The notes: generated by a model from the sequence alone, not told the origin. Shown: positions 1 through 9,576, counted from the first letter of the stretch. The stretch: DNA of 64,000 nucleotides from Demequina rhizosphaerae (GCF_000971255.1 NZ_BBMC01000009.1:62001-126000), one strand, 5' to 3'. A program made the numbers and translations.

Positions 1-57
1 CACTCGCGCGCGCCGGGTTACTTTAGCACGTTTCTAGGGACCTATACGATGGCCCGC

Positions 58-765
58 ATGGGTGTGCTGGACCGCTTCGAGCGCGGCGTCGAGAACGTGA
101 TGCAGAACGCGTTCGCGCGCACGTTCAAGTCGGGCGTCAAGCCCGTCGAGCTCGCGGCCGCGCTCAAGCGCGAGTGCGACGCCCGCGCGGCCGTGGTGGA
201 CCGCGGCCGGACCGTGGTGCCGAACGAGTACGGCATCGCGCTCGCACCCGCCGACATGGAGACGGTCGAGCAGTGGGGCGCCGACGCGATGGTCCACGAG
301 CTCGTCGAGTCCCTGCGCGCGCACGCCGAGCGCCAGCGCTACTCCTTCGTGGGCGCGGTCGACGTCGCCCTCGACGTGGACGACACGCTCGCGACCGGCC
401 GCTACGCGGTCGTGTCCCGCACCACGCGCGGCCCGGTCGCCCCGGTGACGGGCACCAACCCGAGCTCGCGCTACCCGCTGCTCGACATCGACGGCACCCG
501 CTACTACCTCACGGGCGAGTCGACGACGATCGGCCGTGGCTCGGAGTCGGACATCGTGGTCGACGACACCGGCGTGAGCCGCAAGCACGTCCGGCTCGAG
601 GTCACCGACCACGGCACGATCCTCACCGACCTGGGCTCGACCAACGGCACGTTCGTCGAGGACCAGCGGGTGTCCGAGGCCACGCTGCTCGACGGCAACG
701 CCGTCACCATCGGGCGCACCACCATCATGTACTGGGACGCCGTCGACGGGGACGAGGACTACTGA
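58..765 (+). CDS. fhaA: FhaA-like protein (DUF3662 + FHA domain)
   Basis: Cytoplasmic phosphothreonine-binding adaptor of the PknA/PknB cell-wall signalling system. Residues about 1-120 match the DUF3662 N-terminal domain that begins MGVLDRFERG, and the last 95 residues form an FHA domain with the signatures GRGSESDIV, SRKHVRLE and DLGSTNGTFV. I start at ATG 58 because family members begin with this MG-L-RFE sequence and because TACGAT at 45-50 lies 7 nt upstream with no ribosome binding site, as for other leaderless genes here. ATG 49 (three residues longer) is the alternative. First gene of a run of seven; the next starts 1 nt after its stop. Confidence 0.93.
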   Translation: MGVLDRFERGVENVMQNAFARTFKSGVKPVELAAALKRECDARAAVVDRGRTVVPNEYGIALAPADMETVEQWGADAMVHELVESLRAHAERQRYSFVGAVDVALDVDDTLATGRYAVVSRTTRGPVAPVTGTNPSSRYPLLDIDGTRYYLTGESTTIGRGSESDIVVDDTGVSRKHVRLEVTDHGTILTDLGSTNGTFVEDQRVSEATLLDGNAVTIGRTTIMYWDAVDGDEDY

Positions 766-766
766 C

Positions 767-1288
767 GTGAGCCAGCTCTCGATCACCCTGCTGCGCATGG
801 GCTTCCTCGTCCTGCTGTGGACGCTCGTGCTGTCCGCCATCGCGGTGCTCCGCGCGGACCTCTACGGCACCCGCATCACCGCACGCGGACGCGGCCGCGA
901 GTCCCGCCGCGAGCACGATGCGCGGGCGGAGAAGACCGCGTCGCCCAGCCGCGCGGCGACGGGCATCCGCACGGGCTCGATCTCCACGAAGGATCCCTCG
1001 GCCGGCCACCTCGCCGTCACGAGCGGGCCGCTCAAGGGGACCACGATCCCGCTCGGCACCGCGCCGGTGCTGGTCGGCCGCGCGAGCACGTGCACGCTGG
1101 TCATCGACGACGACTACTGCTCGGCCCGCCACTGCCGCATCTATCTCGAAGGAGACCGCTGGATGGTCGAGGACCTCGGCTCCACGAACGGCACCTACCT
1201 CGGCAACCAGAAGGTCACGGACCCCGTGCCGTTCCGCGAGGGCGACGTCATCCGCATCGGTGCGACAGCCCTGGAGCTGCGCGGCTGA
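767..1288 (+). CDS. fhaB: FhaB/FipA-like membrane-anchored FHA protein
   Basis: A 173-residue protein with one N-terminal membrane segment (about residues 6-25, hydrophobic LLRMGFLVLLWTLVL), a basic linker, and a C-terminal FHA domain (about 85-170) with GRASTCTLVI, SARHCRIY and DLGSTNGTYL. FHA domains bind phosphothreonine; in mycobacteria the equivalent protein is a substrate of PknA/PknB and couples signalling to FtsZ and peptidoglycan synthesis. It starts at GTG 767, one base after the fhaA stop, and its TGA shares a base with the following phosphatase ATG, so translation is probably coupled. Confidence 0.92.
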   Translation: MSQLSITLLRMGFLVLLWTLVLSAIAVLRADLYGTRITARGRGRESRREHDARAEKTASPSRAATGIRTGSISTKDPSAGHLAVTSGPLKGTTIPLGTAPVLVGRASTCTLVIDDDYCSARHCRIYLEGDRWMVEDLGSTNGTYLGNQKVTDPVPFREGDVIRIGATALELRG

Positions 1289-2487
1289 TGTATCTGGGCA
1301 TCCACTTCGCCGCGCGCTCCGACGTAGGCCTCGTGCGCGCGAACAACCAGGACTCCGGCTTCGCCGGCCCGCACCTCCTCGCCGTCGCCGACGGCATGGG
1401 CGGCGCCGCGGGCGGCGACATCGCGTCGTCGATCGCGATCGCGCGCCTCGCGGCCCTCGAGGGCGAGGCGCACGGCCCGGACGATGCGCTCGACGAGCTC
1501 AAGGAGGCGATCTCCGACGCGCACGCGCAGATCGTTGAGCGGGCCCGCAACGACCCGGAGCTCTCGGGTCTCGGCACAACGGTGACCGCGCTGCTGCGCT
1601 CGGGCTCGACGCTGTCGATGGCGCACATCGGCGACTCGCGGGCCTACCTGCTGCGCGACGGCGACCTCGAGCAGATCACCACCGACCACAGCTTCGTCCA
1701 GCACCTCGTGGACACCGGCCGCCTGTCGGTCGCCGACGCCGAGCACCACCCCAAGCGCTCGATGCTGCTGCGCGTGCTCGGCGACATCGACGCCGACGTG
1801 CCCGTCGACATCTCCGTGCGCGAGACGCGCGACGGCGACCGCTGGTTGCTGTGCTCCGACGGCCTGTCCGGCGTCGTGAGCAAGGACACCCTGCGCAAGA
1901 CGATGCTCGAGGTCGAGGACCCGGGCGACTGCGCCGACGCCCTCGTGGGCCTCGCGCTCGCCGCGGGCGCGCCCGACAACGTCACGTGCGTCATCGGCGA
2001 CATCGTCGACATCGACGCCTCCCCGGACGGGATCGGGCCCGCGACCACCTCGCAGATCGTCGGCTCGGCGGCACGCGACCGTCGCAAGCCGTCGGCGGGC
2101 GGCGACTCCCCCGCGGGCAAGGCCGCGCGCCTCGCGGCGCGCGACGAGCCCGACGACGACGAGGAGCCTTCCCGAGAAGGCTGGCAGCGCGTGCGGCCCT
2201 GGCTGCTCCCCATCATCACGCTGCTCGTGCTCATCGGCGCCGCCTGGGGCGGCTACTGGTGGTCCCAGCAGCAGTACTACGTGGGCGAGGACGAGGGCTT
2301 CGTCGCCGTGTACCGGGGCATCCCCGAGTCGCTCGGCAGCATCGGCATGTCGCACGTGGTCGAGAAGACAGAGATCCTGGTCGACGAGCTGGCGCCGTAC
2401 CAGCGGGAACGCGTGACGGACGCGATCCGGGTGCGCAGCCTCGACCAGGCGGCCGGCGTGGTCGCCTCGCTGGAGGCGGGCGACTAG
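1288..2487 (+). CDS. pstP: PstP-like PP2C Ser/Thr protein phosphatase
   Basis: Metal-dependent PP2C phosphatase expected to dephosphorylate PknA, PknB and their substrates. The catalytic domain (about residues 1-235) shows the motifs ARSDVGLVRANNQDS, VADGMGGAAGG, LGTTVTALL, IGDSRAYLLRDG, LCSDGLSGVV and DNVTCVIGD, which carry the aspartates that bind two metal ions. A charged linker follows, then a single membrane segment around residues 308-328 (PWLLPIITLLVLIG) and an extracellular tail of about 70 residues. Start ATG 1288 overlaps the upstream stop as TGATG. Total 399 residues, shorter than mycobacterial PstP (about 510). Confidence 0.96.
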   Translation: MYLGIHFAARSDVGLVRANNQDSGFAGPHLLAVADGMGGAAGGDIASSIAIARLAALEGEAHGPDDALDELKEAISDAHAQIVERARNDPELSGLGTTVTALLRSGSTLSMAHIGDSRAYLLRDGDLEQITTDHSFVQHLVDTGRLSVADAEHHPKRSMLLRVLGDIDADVPVDISVRETRDGDRWLLCSDGLSGVVSKDTLRKTMLEVEDPGDCADALVGLALAAGAPDNVTCVIGDIVDIDASPDGIGPATTSQIVGSAARDRRKPSAGGDSPAGKAARLAARDEPDDDEEPSREGWQRVRPWLLPIITLLVLIGAAWGGYWWSQQQYYVGEDEGFVAVYRGIPESLGSIGMSHVVEKTEILVDELAPYQRERVTDAIRVRSLDQAAGVVASLEAGD

Positions 2488-3830
2488 TGGCCACCGTCTC
2501 CGACGTCATGGTCCGCACCGGGCGCCGCGGCGAGCTGGGCCTGCTCGGCCTCGCCGTGGCCGTCGCCGTGCTCGCGCGCGGCCTGGTCGACTATCACGCC
2601 GACTTCCTCGAGCTCGACGAGCTCGCGATCTACGCGGCCGCGTGGGCCGCCGTGGCGGGCGCGATCCACCTCGCGATCCGGCGCTGGGCCTCGTACGCGG
2701 ACCCGGTCCTCGTCCCCGCGGTCCTCGCGCTCAACGGCATCGGCCTCGCGATGATCCGCCGCATCGACTTCGCGTACGCGAGCCGCGGGCGCGAGACCGA
2801 CTTCGGCCAGGTGCAGATCATCTGGACCCTGCTCGGCATCGGACTCGCGCTCGGCGTCCTCCTGCTGGTGCGCGACTACCGGCTGCTGCGCCGCTTCACG
2901 TACACCGCGGGCCTGGTCGGGCTCATCGGCCTGCTGCTGCCGCTCATGCCCGTGATCGGCACGCAGATCAACGGCGCGCGCATCTGGATCAACGTCTTCG
3001 GCAAGTCGCTCCAGCCCGGCGAGTTCGCGAAGATCGCCTTCGTCGTGTTCTTCGCCGGCTACCTCGTGTCCAACCGCGACACGCTCGCGCTCGCCGGCCC
3101 CAAGATCCTCGGCATGCGGTTCCCGCGCCCGCGCGACATGGGGCCGCTCGCACTCGTGTGGGTCGCGGCGATGCTCGTGCAGATCTACGAGCGCGACCTC
3201 GGCACCTCGCTGCTGCTCTTCGGCATCTTCGTCGCGATGCTCTACGTCGCCACCGAGAGGCTCAGCTGGGTCGTGCTCGGCCTCGGCATGTTCGGCGTCG
3301 GCGCGGTCCTCGCCGGCACCCTGTTCAGCCACGTCGGCTCGCGCTACACCGCGTGGCTCCACGCCCTCGACTCGGCCGTCTACTCCTCCGGCGCGAGCGA
3401 GCAGCTGGTCCGCGGCCTGTTCGGCATGGCCTCCGGCGGGCTCTTCGGCACCGGCCTGGGCGAGGGCCGCCCGGACCTCGTGCCGTACGCCGAGTCCGAC
3501 TTCATCGTCGCGTCGCTCGGCGAGGAGCTGGGCCTCACCGGCCTCATGGCGATCCTCACGCTGTACGTCATCATCGTGCAGCGTGCGATGCGCACCGCGA
3601 TCGGCGTGCGCCACGGCTTCGGCAAGCTGCTCGCCGCCGGCCTCGGCTTCGCGATCGCGCTCCAGGTCTTCATCGTGGTCGGCGGCGTCACCCGGGTGAT
3701 CCCGCTCACCGGCCTCACCACGCCGTTCCTCGCGTACGGCGGATCCTCGATGCTCGCCAACTGGATCATCGTCGGACTGCTGCTGCGCATCTCCGACCAG
3801 GCCCGCCGCCCCGAGGCGGTGACGCCGTGA
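2487..3830 (+). CDS. rodA: RodA/FtsW-family SEDS peptidoglycan polymerase
   Basis: Polytopic membrane glycosyltransferase (447 residues, about ten hydrophobic segments) that polymerises lipid II and works with the transpeptidase encoded next. SEDS features include the segment around QINGARIWI and LQPGEFAKIA, and near the C-terminus VGGVTRVIPLTGLTTPFLAYGG, which is highly conserved in the family. Start GTG 2487 shares its first base with the pstP TAG; the stop overlaps the pbpA GTG as GTGA. Whether it acts in elongation or division cannot be decided from sequence; the operon position matches mycobacterial RodA. Confidence 0.95.
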   Translation: MATVSDVMVRTGRRGELGLLGLAVAVAVLARGLVDYHADFLELDELAIYAAAWAAVAGAIHLAIRRWASYADPVLVPAVLALNGIGLAMIRRIDFAYASRGRETDFGQVQIIWTLLGIGLALGVLLLVRDYRLLRRFTYTAGLVGLIGLLLPLMPVIGTQINGARIWINVFGKSLQPGEFAKIAFVVFFAGYLVSNRDTLALAGPKILGMRFPRPRDMGPLALVWVAAMLVQIYERDLGTSLLLFGIFVAMLYVATERLSWVVLGLGMFGVGAVLAGTLFSHVGSRYTAWLHALDSAVYSSGASEQLVRGLFGMASGGLFGTGLGEGRPDLVPYAESDFIVASLGEELGLTGLMAILTLYVIIVQRAMRTAIGVRHGFGKLLAAGLGFAIALQVFIVVGGVTRVIPLTGLTTPFLAYGGSSMLANWIIVGLLLRISDQARRPEAVTP

Positions 3831-5290
3831 ACGAGCCCATCCGCCGCCTGTCCATCGTGGTGCTCGCGATGATCCTCACGCTCATGGTGGCCGCGTCCTA
3901 CATCCAGGTCATCGCGGCCGGCGACCTCAACGCCGACGCGCGCAACGTGCGCACCCTGTACCGCGAGTACGGCACGTTCCGCGGCCCGATCGTCGTCGAC
4001 GGCGAGTCGGTCGTGTGGTCCAAGGCGGTCGACGACCCGTTCAACTACCAGCGCACCTACGCCGACGGGCCGCTGTACGCGGCCGCCACGGGCTACTACA
4101 GCATCGTCTTCGGGCGCACCGCGATCGAGCAGACGGAGAACGACCTGCTGTCCGGCACCGCGGACTCGCTGTTCTGGACGCGCCTGAGCAACCTCGTGTC
4201 CGGCGAGACGCAGCGCGGCGCGAGCGTCGAGCTCACCCTCGACGCGGCGGTCCAGCAGGCGGCCGCGGAGGCGCTCGGCGACAGCACGGGCGCGGTGGTC
4301 GCGCTCGACCCGTCCACGGGCGAGGTGCTCGCCATGGTGACGAGCCCGACGTACGACCCGGCCACCCTCGCGGGCCACAGCTCCGCCGAGGTCAACGAGA
4401 ACTACCAAGCGCTGCTCGCGCAGGAGGACGGCCCGCTGGTCAACCGCGCCATCGCGGGCGACACCTACCCGCCGGGCTCCACGTTCAAGCTCGTCGTGGC
4501 GGCCGCGGCGCTCGAGGCCGGCTACGACGCGGACTCCGAGCTCTACGCGCCCGACCAGCTCGAGCTGCCCGACAGCTCGCGCACGCTCGGCAACTACGGC
4601 GGCGAGTCGTGCTCCGCGAACGAGCGGCAGACGCTCGCGGAGTCGCTCGAGATGAGCTGCAACACGTCGTTCGCGAACCTGGGCATGCAGCTCGGCTGGG
4701 GCGTGGTCGAGCGCAAGGCCGAGGAGTTCGGCTGGGGCGAGCAGCTGTCCATCCCGCTCGCGGTGACGCCGTCGCGCCTGCCGACCAACCCGGACGAGGC
4801 GCAGACCGCCATGGCCTCGATCGGCCAGTACGACGACCGTGCGACGCCGCTCCAGATGGCGATGGTCGCCGCCGGCATCGCCAACGACGGCGTGCTCATG
4901 CGCCCCTACCTCGTCGACAACGTGCGCGACGCGGATCTCCGCGTGATCGAGGAGACGGAGCCGGAGGAGATGTCGCAGCCGATGACCCGGGCCGACGCCA
5001 ACGAGCTCACGGACATGATGGTGGGCGTCGTGACGTCGGGCACCGGCACCGCCGCGCAGATCCCGGGCGTCGAGGTCGCCGGCAAGACCGGCACCGCGGA
5101 GACCGGCACCGACGAGCGGCCGCACACGTGGTTCGTCGGCTTCGCGCCGGCGGACAACCCCACCGTCGCGGTCGCGGTCCTGGTCGAGAACGGCGGCTCG
5201 ACCGAGGGCGAGGTCACCGGCGGCCGCGTGGCCGCCCCCATCGCGCGCTCCGTGATGGAGGCCGCGCTCGCATCCCGGGGAGGCAGCTGA
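3827..5290 (+). CDS. pbpA: Class B penicillin-binding protein, PbpA type
   Basis: D,D-transpeptidase that cross-links peptidoglycan outside the membrane. It has an N-terminal signal anchor (about residues 9-30), then the acyl-serine domain: active-site motif S-T-F-K at 218-221, second motif S-C-N at 277-279, and K-T-G at 420-422. At 487 residues it is the short PbpA form without PASTA repeats. GTG 3827 overlaps the upstream SEDS gene by 4 nt, the usual sign of a coupled SEDS/bPBP pair; the kinase gene begins 1 nt after its stop. Confidence 0.96.
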   Translation: MNEPIRRLSIVVLAMILTLMVAASYIQVIAAGDLNADARNVRTLYREYGTFRGPIVVDGESVVWSKAVDDPFNYQRTYADGPLYAAATGYYSIVFGRTAIEQTENDLLSGTADSLFWTRLSNLVSGETQRGASVELTLDAAVQQAAAEALGDSTGAVVALDPSTGEVLAMVTSPTYDPATLAGHSSAEVNENYQALLAQEDGPLVNRAIAGDTYPPGSTFKLVVAAAALEAGYDADSELYAPDQLELPDSSRTLGNYGGESCSANERQTLAESLEMSCNTSFANLGMQLGWGVVERKAEEFGWGEQLSIPLAVTPSRLPTNPDEAQTAMASIGQYDDRATPLQMAMVAAGIANDGVLMRPYLVDNVRDADLRVIEETEPEEMSQPMTRADANELTDMMVGVVTSGTGTAAQIPGVEVAGKTGTAETGTDERPHTWFVGFAPADNPTVAVAVLVENGGSTEGEVTGGRVAAPIARSVMEAALASRGGS

Positions 5291-5291
5291 C

Positions 5292-6248
5292 ATGGGGATC
5301 CATGCAGGCACCACGCTCGGCGGACGCTACGTCCTGCGATCGCTGCTCGCGGTCGGCGGGATGGGCGAGGTCTGGCGCGGCACCGACACCGATCTCGACC
5401 GCGAGGTCGCGATCAAGGTCCTCAAGGAGGGCGCGGCGGAGAACGAGACGTTCCTGCGCCGCTTCCGCAACGAGGCCAAGAACGCGGCGGGGCTGCTCCA
5501 CGGCAACATCGCGCAGGTCTACGACTACGGCGACCACGACGGCACGCCCTACATCGTGATGGAGCTCGTCGAGGGCGAGCCGCTGTCGACCATCCTCGAG
5601 CGCGAGCGCACGCTCGACGAGGCGCGGCTCGTCACGATCATGCGCCACACGTGCCGCGGCCTGGAGGCCGCGCACGCGGCCGGGATCATGCACCGCGACA
5701 TCAAGCCCGGCAACCTGCTCGTGCAGGAGGCGGACCACGTGAAGATCACCGACTTCGGCGTGAGCCGCGGCACGGACCAGACGACCCTCACGGCGACGGG
5801 CATGGTGATGGGCACCGCCCAGTACCTCGCGCCCGAGCTCGCGCTCGGCAAGCCCGCGACCGCCGCCTCCGACCTGTACGCGCTCGGGATCATCGCGTTC
5901 GAGGCCGTCGCCGGCAAGCGGCCGTTCACGGCGGCGAGCGCCGTCGACATCGCGATCTCTCAGGTCAACGACCCCGTGCCGCCGCTGCCCAAGGGCGTCT
6001 CGCCCGAGCTGGCCGACCTCATCCTGCGCCTGCTCGAGAAGAACCCGCGGCGGCGCCCGGACTCCGCGCTCGAGCTCGACCGGATGCTCGCGGGCCTCAC
6101 GCTCGTCGAGCCCGGCACCGGCCAGCGCGTGCCGGTGGCGACGTCGGCACCCGCCGGACCGCCGCGGCGCGCGATGCCGCCGAGCATCGCGCCGCGCGAG
6201 TACCGCCCCCGCCCCGACGTCGAGCGCCGCAGGCCGGGTCCGCGCTAG
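5292..6248 (+). CDS. pknA: PknA-like Ser/Thr protein kinase, no membrane segment
   Basis: Hanks-type kinase. Visible motifs: glycine loop LLAVGGMGEV, lysine in VAIKVL, catalytic loop MHRDIKPGN, DFGVSRG, activation-loop threonines (TTLTATGMVMGTAQY) and a substrate-binding APE-like segment. The kinase fold fills residues 1-265. The remaining 50 residues are proline/arginine rich and contain no hydrophobic segment, unlike mycobacterial PknA, which has a transmembrane helix and an extracellular tail. It is therefore predicted to be cytoplasmic. It follows pbpA by 1 nt and precedes pknB by 42 nt. Confidence 0.94.
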   Translation: MGIHAGTTLGGRYVLRSLLAVGGMGEVWRGTDTDLDREVAIKVLKEGAAENETFLRRFRNEAKNAAGLLHGNIAQVYDYGDHDGTPYIVMELVEGEPLSTILERERTLDEARLVTIMRHTCRGLEAAHAAGIMHRDIKPGNLLVQEADHVKITDFGVSRGTDQTTLTATGMVMGTAQYLAPELALGKPATAASDLYALGIIAFEAVAGKRPFTAASAVDIAISQVNDPVPPLPKGVSPELADLILRLLEKNPRRRPDSALELDRMLAGLTLVEPGTGQRVPVATSAPAGPPRRAMPPSIAPREYRPRPDVERRRPGPR

Positions 6249-6290
6249 ATGCGACAATGGCCCCCGAACACGGACCACGAAGGACAGTGA

Positions 6291-8426
6291 ATGAACGACG
6301 AACCGAAGATCCTCGCCGGACGGTATGAGGTCGGCGACCTCATCGGCCGGGGCGGGATGGCCGAGGTGCATGTCGGCTACGACACGCGCCTCGGACGCAC
6401 GGTCGCCATCAAGATCCTCCGTGCGGATCTCGCGCGCGACCCGTCCTTCCAGACGCGCTTCCGCCGCGAGGCCCAGGCCGCGGCGGGCCTCAACCACCCC
6501 AGCATCGTCGCCGTGTACGACACGGGCGAGGACACCATCGTCAACCCCGACGGCAACCCGCAGGCGGTGCCGTTCATCGTGATGGAGTACGTCGAGGGGC
6601 ACACGGTCCGCGAGATCCTCAAGGGCGACGTCGCCGCGCCGATCGACGAGGCCGTCGAGATCACCGCCGGCGTGCTCGCCGCGCTCGACTACTCGCACCA
6701 CGCCGGGCTGGTCCACCGCGACATCAAGCCGGCCAACATCATGCTCACGCCCACCGGCGCCGTGAAGGTGATGGACTTCGGCATCGCGCGCGCCCTCGCG
6801 GACGCCGGCCAGACGATGACCCAGACGCAGGCCGTCGTGGGCACCGCCCAGTACCTGTCGCCGGAGCAGGCGCGCGGCGAGAACGTCGACGCGCGCTCCG
6901 ACCTCTACTCCACCGGCTGCGTGCTCTTCGAGCTGCTCACCGGCCGCCCGCCGTTCGTGGGCGACTCGCCCGTGTCGGTGGCGTACCAGCACGTGCGCGA
7001 GCCCGCGCCCCGCCCGTCGCAGTTCGCGTCGGACGTCCCGCCGGAGCTCGACCAGGTCGTCATGCGTGCCCTGTCGAAGAACCGCGACGAGCGCTACGCG
7101 AGCGCGCAGGAGTTCCTCGCGGACCTCCGGAGCGTGATGGCCGGCGACGGCGTCTCGCCGTCCACCGGCGCGGTCGCGCTCGGCTCCGCCGCGCTCGGCG
7201 CGGGGGCCGCGGGCGTGGCCGCCGCCGCGATGGCCGGCGGCGACGAGGCCGAGCCCGAGTCCGGCGCGACCGAGATCATGCCCGAGCCCGCCGTCTCCGG
7301 GCAGACCGCGGTCATGCCCGGCGCGGCGTGGGCGGCGAACGGCCAGCCGACGTCGGTGACCCCGGGCGGCGCCCCCGCGACCGCCGCGGTCGACACGATC
7401 GAGGAGGACGAGGACCCGGCCGCGATCCGTCGCCGCCGGATCATCCAGTGGTCGATCCTCGGCGCCGCGCTCGTCGCGGCCGCGCTGCTCATCGCCGCGC
7501 TGTTCATGATGACCCGGGAGGCGCCGGCGGTCGAGCCGAGCCCGTCCGCCGCGAGCGTCGAGATCCCCGAGCTCGAGGGCTTCACCAAGGCCGATGCGAA
7601 GGAGGAGCTCGCCACGCTCGGGCTCGAGGCCGAGTTCAAGAACGAGGCGTCCGACGAGATCGAGCAGGACCTCGTCACGCGCACCAACCCCAAGGCGGGA
7701 CGCAACGTCGAGGAGGGCAGCACCGTCACGGTGTTCATCTCGAGCGGTCCCGACGTGGTCCAGGTGCCCGACGTCAAGGGCTACACCGAGGAGGACGCGA
7801 TCCAGCGGCTCGAGGACGCGGGCCTGCGCGTGGTCGCGAAGGACACGGTCGACGACCCGTCGCTCGACGAGGGCCGCGCCTCCAAGACCGACCCGAAGGC
7901 GGGCTCCGAGGTCGCCAACGGCGAGGCCGTGACGCTGTACCTCGCGACGGGCCTCGTGGAGCTCCCCGACCTCACCGACCTCACGATCGACAAGGCGCGC
8001 CAGCGCCTCGGCAAGCTCAACCTCGTGCCGTCCGAGACGTACCAGGAGACCACCGACGTCGACCCCGGCACCGTGCTCTCGCAGGACCCGAGCCCGGGCC
8101 GCGTCGAGCGCGGCTCGACGGTCCAGCTCGTCGTCTCCGAGGCGCCGTCGACGGTCGCCGTGCCCGACGTCACCGGCAAGTCCGAGAACGCCGCGCGCAA
8201 CGACCTCGAGGGCGACGGCCTCGCCGTGGGCAACGTCACCGTCGACACGAGCGCGGCCGACCCGAACCTGGCGGGCACCGTGAAGTCGACCAACCCCAAC
8301 GGCGGCACGCAGGTCGCGCCCGGCACGGCGGTCGACCTCGTGATGTGGTGCGACGTGCGCGCCGTGCTCGTCACGCCGGACCCGGGCCAGCCCGACGTGA
8401 CGGAGCAGCAGTACGAATGCCGCTGA
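6291..8426 (+). CDS. pknB: PknB-like Ser/Thr kinase with four PASTA domains
   Basis: Membrane receptor kinase sensing muropeptides or lipid II. Kinase domain at about 1-280 with VAIKIL, VHRDIKPAN, DFGIARA and the activation loop QTMTQTQAVVGTAQY. An alanine-rich juxtamembrane linker is followed by a membrane helix (about 384-405) and four extracellular PASTA repeats starting VEIPELEG, VVQVPDVKG, LVELPDLTD and TVAVPDVTG. The C-terminus carries two cysteines (WCDV and the penultimate residue) that could form a disulfide. Last gene of the fha-pknB operon; a strong terminator hairpin follows 17 nt after the stop. Confidence 0.96.
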   Translation: MNDEPKILAGRYEVGDLIGRGGMAEVHVGYDTRLGRTVAIKILRADLARDPSFQTRFRREAQAAAGLNHPSIVAVYDTGEDTIVNPDGNPQAVPFIVMEYVEGHTVREILKGDVAAPIDEAVEITAGVLAALDYSHHAGLVHRDIKPANIMLTPTGAVKVMDFGIARALADAGQTMTQTQAVVGTAQYLSPEQARGENVDARSDLYSTGCVLFELLTGRPPFVGDSPVSVAYQHVREPAPRPSQFASDVPPELDQVVMRALSKNRDERYASAQEFLADLRSVMAGDGVSPSTGAVALGSAALGAGAAGVAAAAMAGGDEAEPESGATEIMPEPAVSGQTAVMPGAAWAANGQPTSVTPGGAPATAAVDTIEEDEDPAAIRRRRIIQWSILGAALVAAALLIAALFMMTREAPAVEPSPSAASVEIPELEGFTKADAKEELATLGLEAEFKNEASDEIEQDLVTRTNPKAGRNVEEGSTVTVFISSGPDVVQVPDVKGYTEEDAIQRLEDAGLRVVAKDTVDDPSLDEGRASKTDPKAGSEVANGEAVTLYLATGLVELPDLTDLTIDKARQRLGKLNLVPSETYQETTDVDPGTVLSQDPSPGRVERGSTVQLVVSEAPSTVAVPDVTGKSENAARNDLEGDGLAVGNVTVDTSAADPNLAGTVKSTNPNGGTQVAPGTAVDLVMWCDVRAVLVTPDPGQPDVTEQQYECR

Positions 8427-8443
8427 TGACGCTTCGATAACGA

Positions 8444-8476
8444 CGGCGCCCCCGGGGAATACCCTCGGGGGCGCCG
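8444..8476 (+). terminator. Hairpin terminator after pknB
   Basis: Arms at 8444-8453 and 8467-8476 are perfectly complementary (CGGCGCCCCC against its reverse complement). The hairpin sits between the pknB stop and the carotenoid operon and ends only 6 nt before that operon's -10 element. Confidence 0.75.
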
Positions 8477-8481
8477 CTGTC

Positions 8482-8487
8482 TATGCT
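8482..8487 (+). promoter_or_regulatory. -10 element of carotenoid operon (leaderless)
   Basis: TATGCT is followed by 6 nt and then ATG 8494. No ribosome binding site precedes the start, so the transcript probably begins at or within a base or two of the start codon. The same spacing occurs at several other genes in the window. Confidence 0.5.
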
Positions 8488-8493
8488 GGCGTG

Positions 8494-9576
8494 ATGACGC
8501 CGCTGGGGACCGTCGACGGGGTGCGCGCCTTCGTCGACTCCGCCCTCGACGCCGTGCGCGCGACCCTCGACGACCATGTGACGCAGGCGATGGCGGAGCT
8601 GCCCGCCGCCGGCACCGACTACCGCAACCTCTGGGCCTCCCTGGGCGACCAGTACCTCGGCGGCAAGAACCTGCGCCCCTCGCTCACGCTCGCCGCATAC
8701 GCGGGCCTGGGCGGCGAGGAGCCCGACGCGGTGGTGCCCGTCGCCGCCGCGATGGAGATGCTCCACACGGCGATGCTGGTCCACGACGACATCCTCGACG
8801 GCGACGAGGTGCGCCGCGGCCGCCCCAACGTCGCCGGCACCCGCCGCCGCGCGCTCGCCGGCACCCGGCTCACGCCCGACCAGGTCGACTCGCATGTGCT
8901 GTCCGCCGCGCTGCTCGGCGGCGACCTCGCCCTCGCGTCGTCCTACGACCTCATCTCGCGGGCCAAGCTGCCCGCGCACCACCGCATCGCGTGCCTCGAC
9001 CTCGTCACCCGCGCGATCCGCACCACGATCGCGGGCGAGCTGCTCGACATGTACGGCGACATGGTGGCGCCCGAGGACGCGAACTCGCTGCTGGTCGCCG
9101 AGCTCAAGACCGCGACGTACTCGTGCATCGTGCCGCTGCTCGCCGGCGCCCAGCTCGCGGGCGCCGACCCAACCATGGTCGGCCACCTCGAGAAGCTCGG
9201 CGCCTCGCTCGGCCTCAGCTTCCAGCTGGTCGACGACGACCTCGGCGTGTTCGGGGACCCCGCCGTCACCGGCAAGTCGGTGCTGTCCGACCTGCGGGCG
9301 GGCAAGCGCACCGAGCTGCTGCGACTGGGCTTCCAGCAGGCCGATGCGGCGGGCCGGGAGGTGCTCGCGAGCGCCGTCGGCGACCCCGACCTGGACGAGG
9401 ACGGCGCCGCCCGCGTGCGCGAGGTGCTCATCGCCTCGGGCGCGCGCGACCGGGCGCTGCGGGTCGCACGCCAGCACGCCCGCATCGCGCGGCGCGTCGC
9501 CTCCGAGCGCATCCCCGCGCCGCTGTCGGGCTACCTCGTCGACCTCATCGACAGCCTCGAGGACCGGCCGTCGTGA
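8494..9576 (+). CDS. crtE: Polyprenyl (geranylgeranyl) diphosphate synthase, IdsA/CrtE type
   Basis: Condenses isopentenyl diphosphate with allylic diphosphates to supply the C20 precursor for phytoene. The first aspartate-rich motif is HDDILDGDEVRRG and the second is QLVDDDLGVFGD, followed by GKRTELL. The protein is 360 residues when started at ATG 8494; GTG 8491 would add one residue. The stop overlaps the crtB GTG start as GTGA, and the following genes are all carotenoid enzymes, which settles the role as pigment precursor supply. Sequence alone cannot tell a C20 from a C15 product. Confidence 0.92.
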   Translation: MTPLGTVDGVRAFVDSALDAVRATLDDHVTQAMAELPAAGTDYRNLWASLGDQYLGGKNLRPSLTLAAYAGLGGEEPDAVVPVAAAMEMLHTAMLVHDDILDGDEVRRGRPNVAGTRRRALAGTRLTPDQVDSHVLSAALLGGDLALASSYDLISRAKLPAHHRIACLDLVTRAIRTTIAGELLDMYGDMVAPEDANSLLVAELKTATYSCIVPLLAGAQLAGADPTMVGHLEKLGASLGLSFQLVDDDLGVFGDPAVTGKSVLSDLRAGKRTELLRLGFQQADAAGREVLASAVGDPDLDEDGAARVREVLIASGARDRALRVARQHARIARRVASERIPAPLSGYLVDLIDSLEDRPS

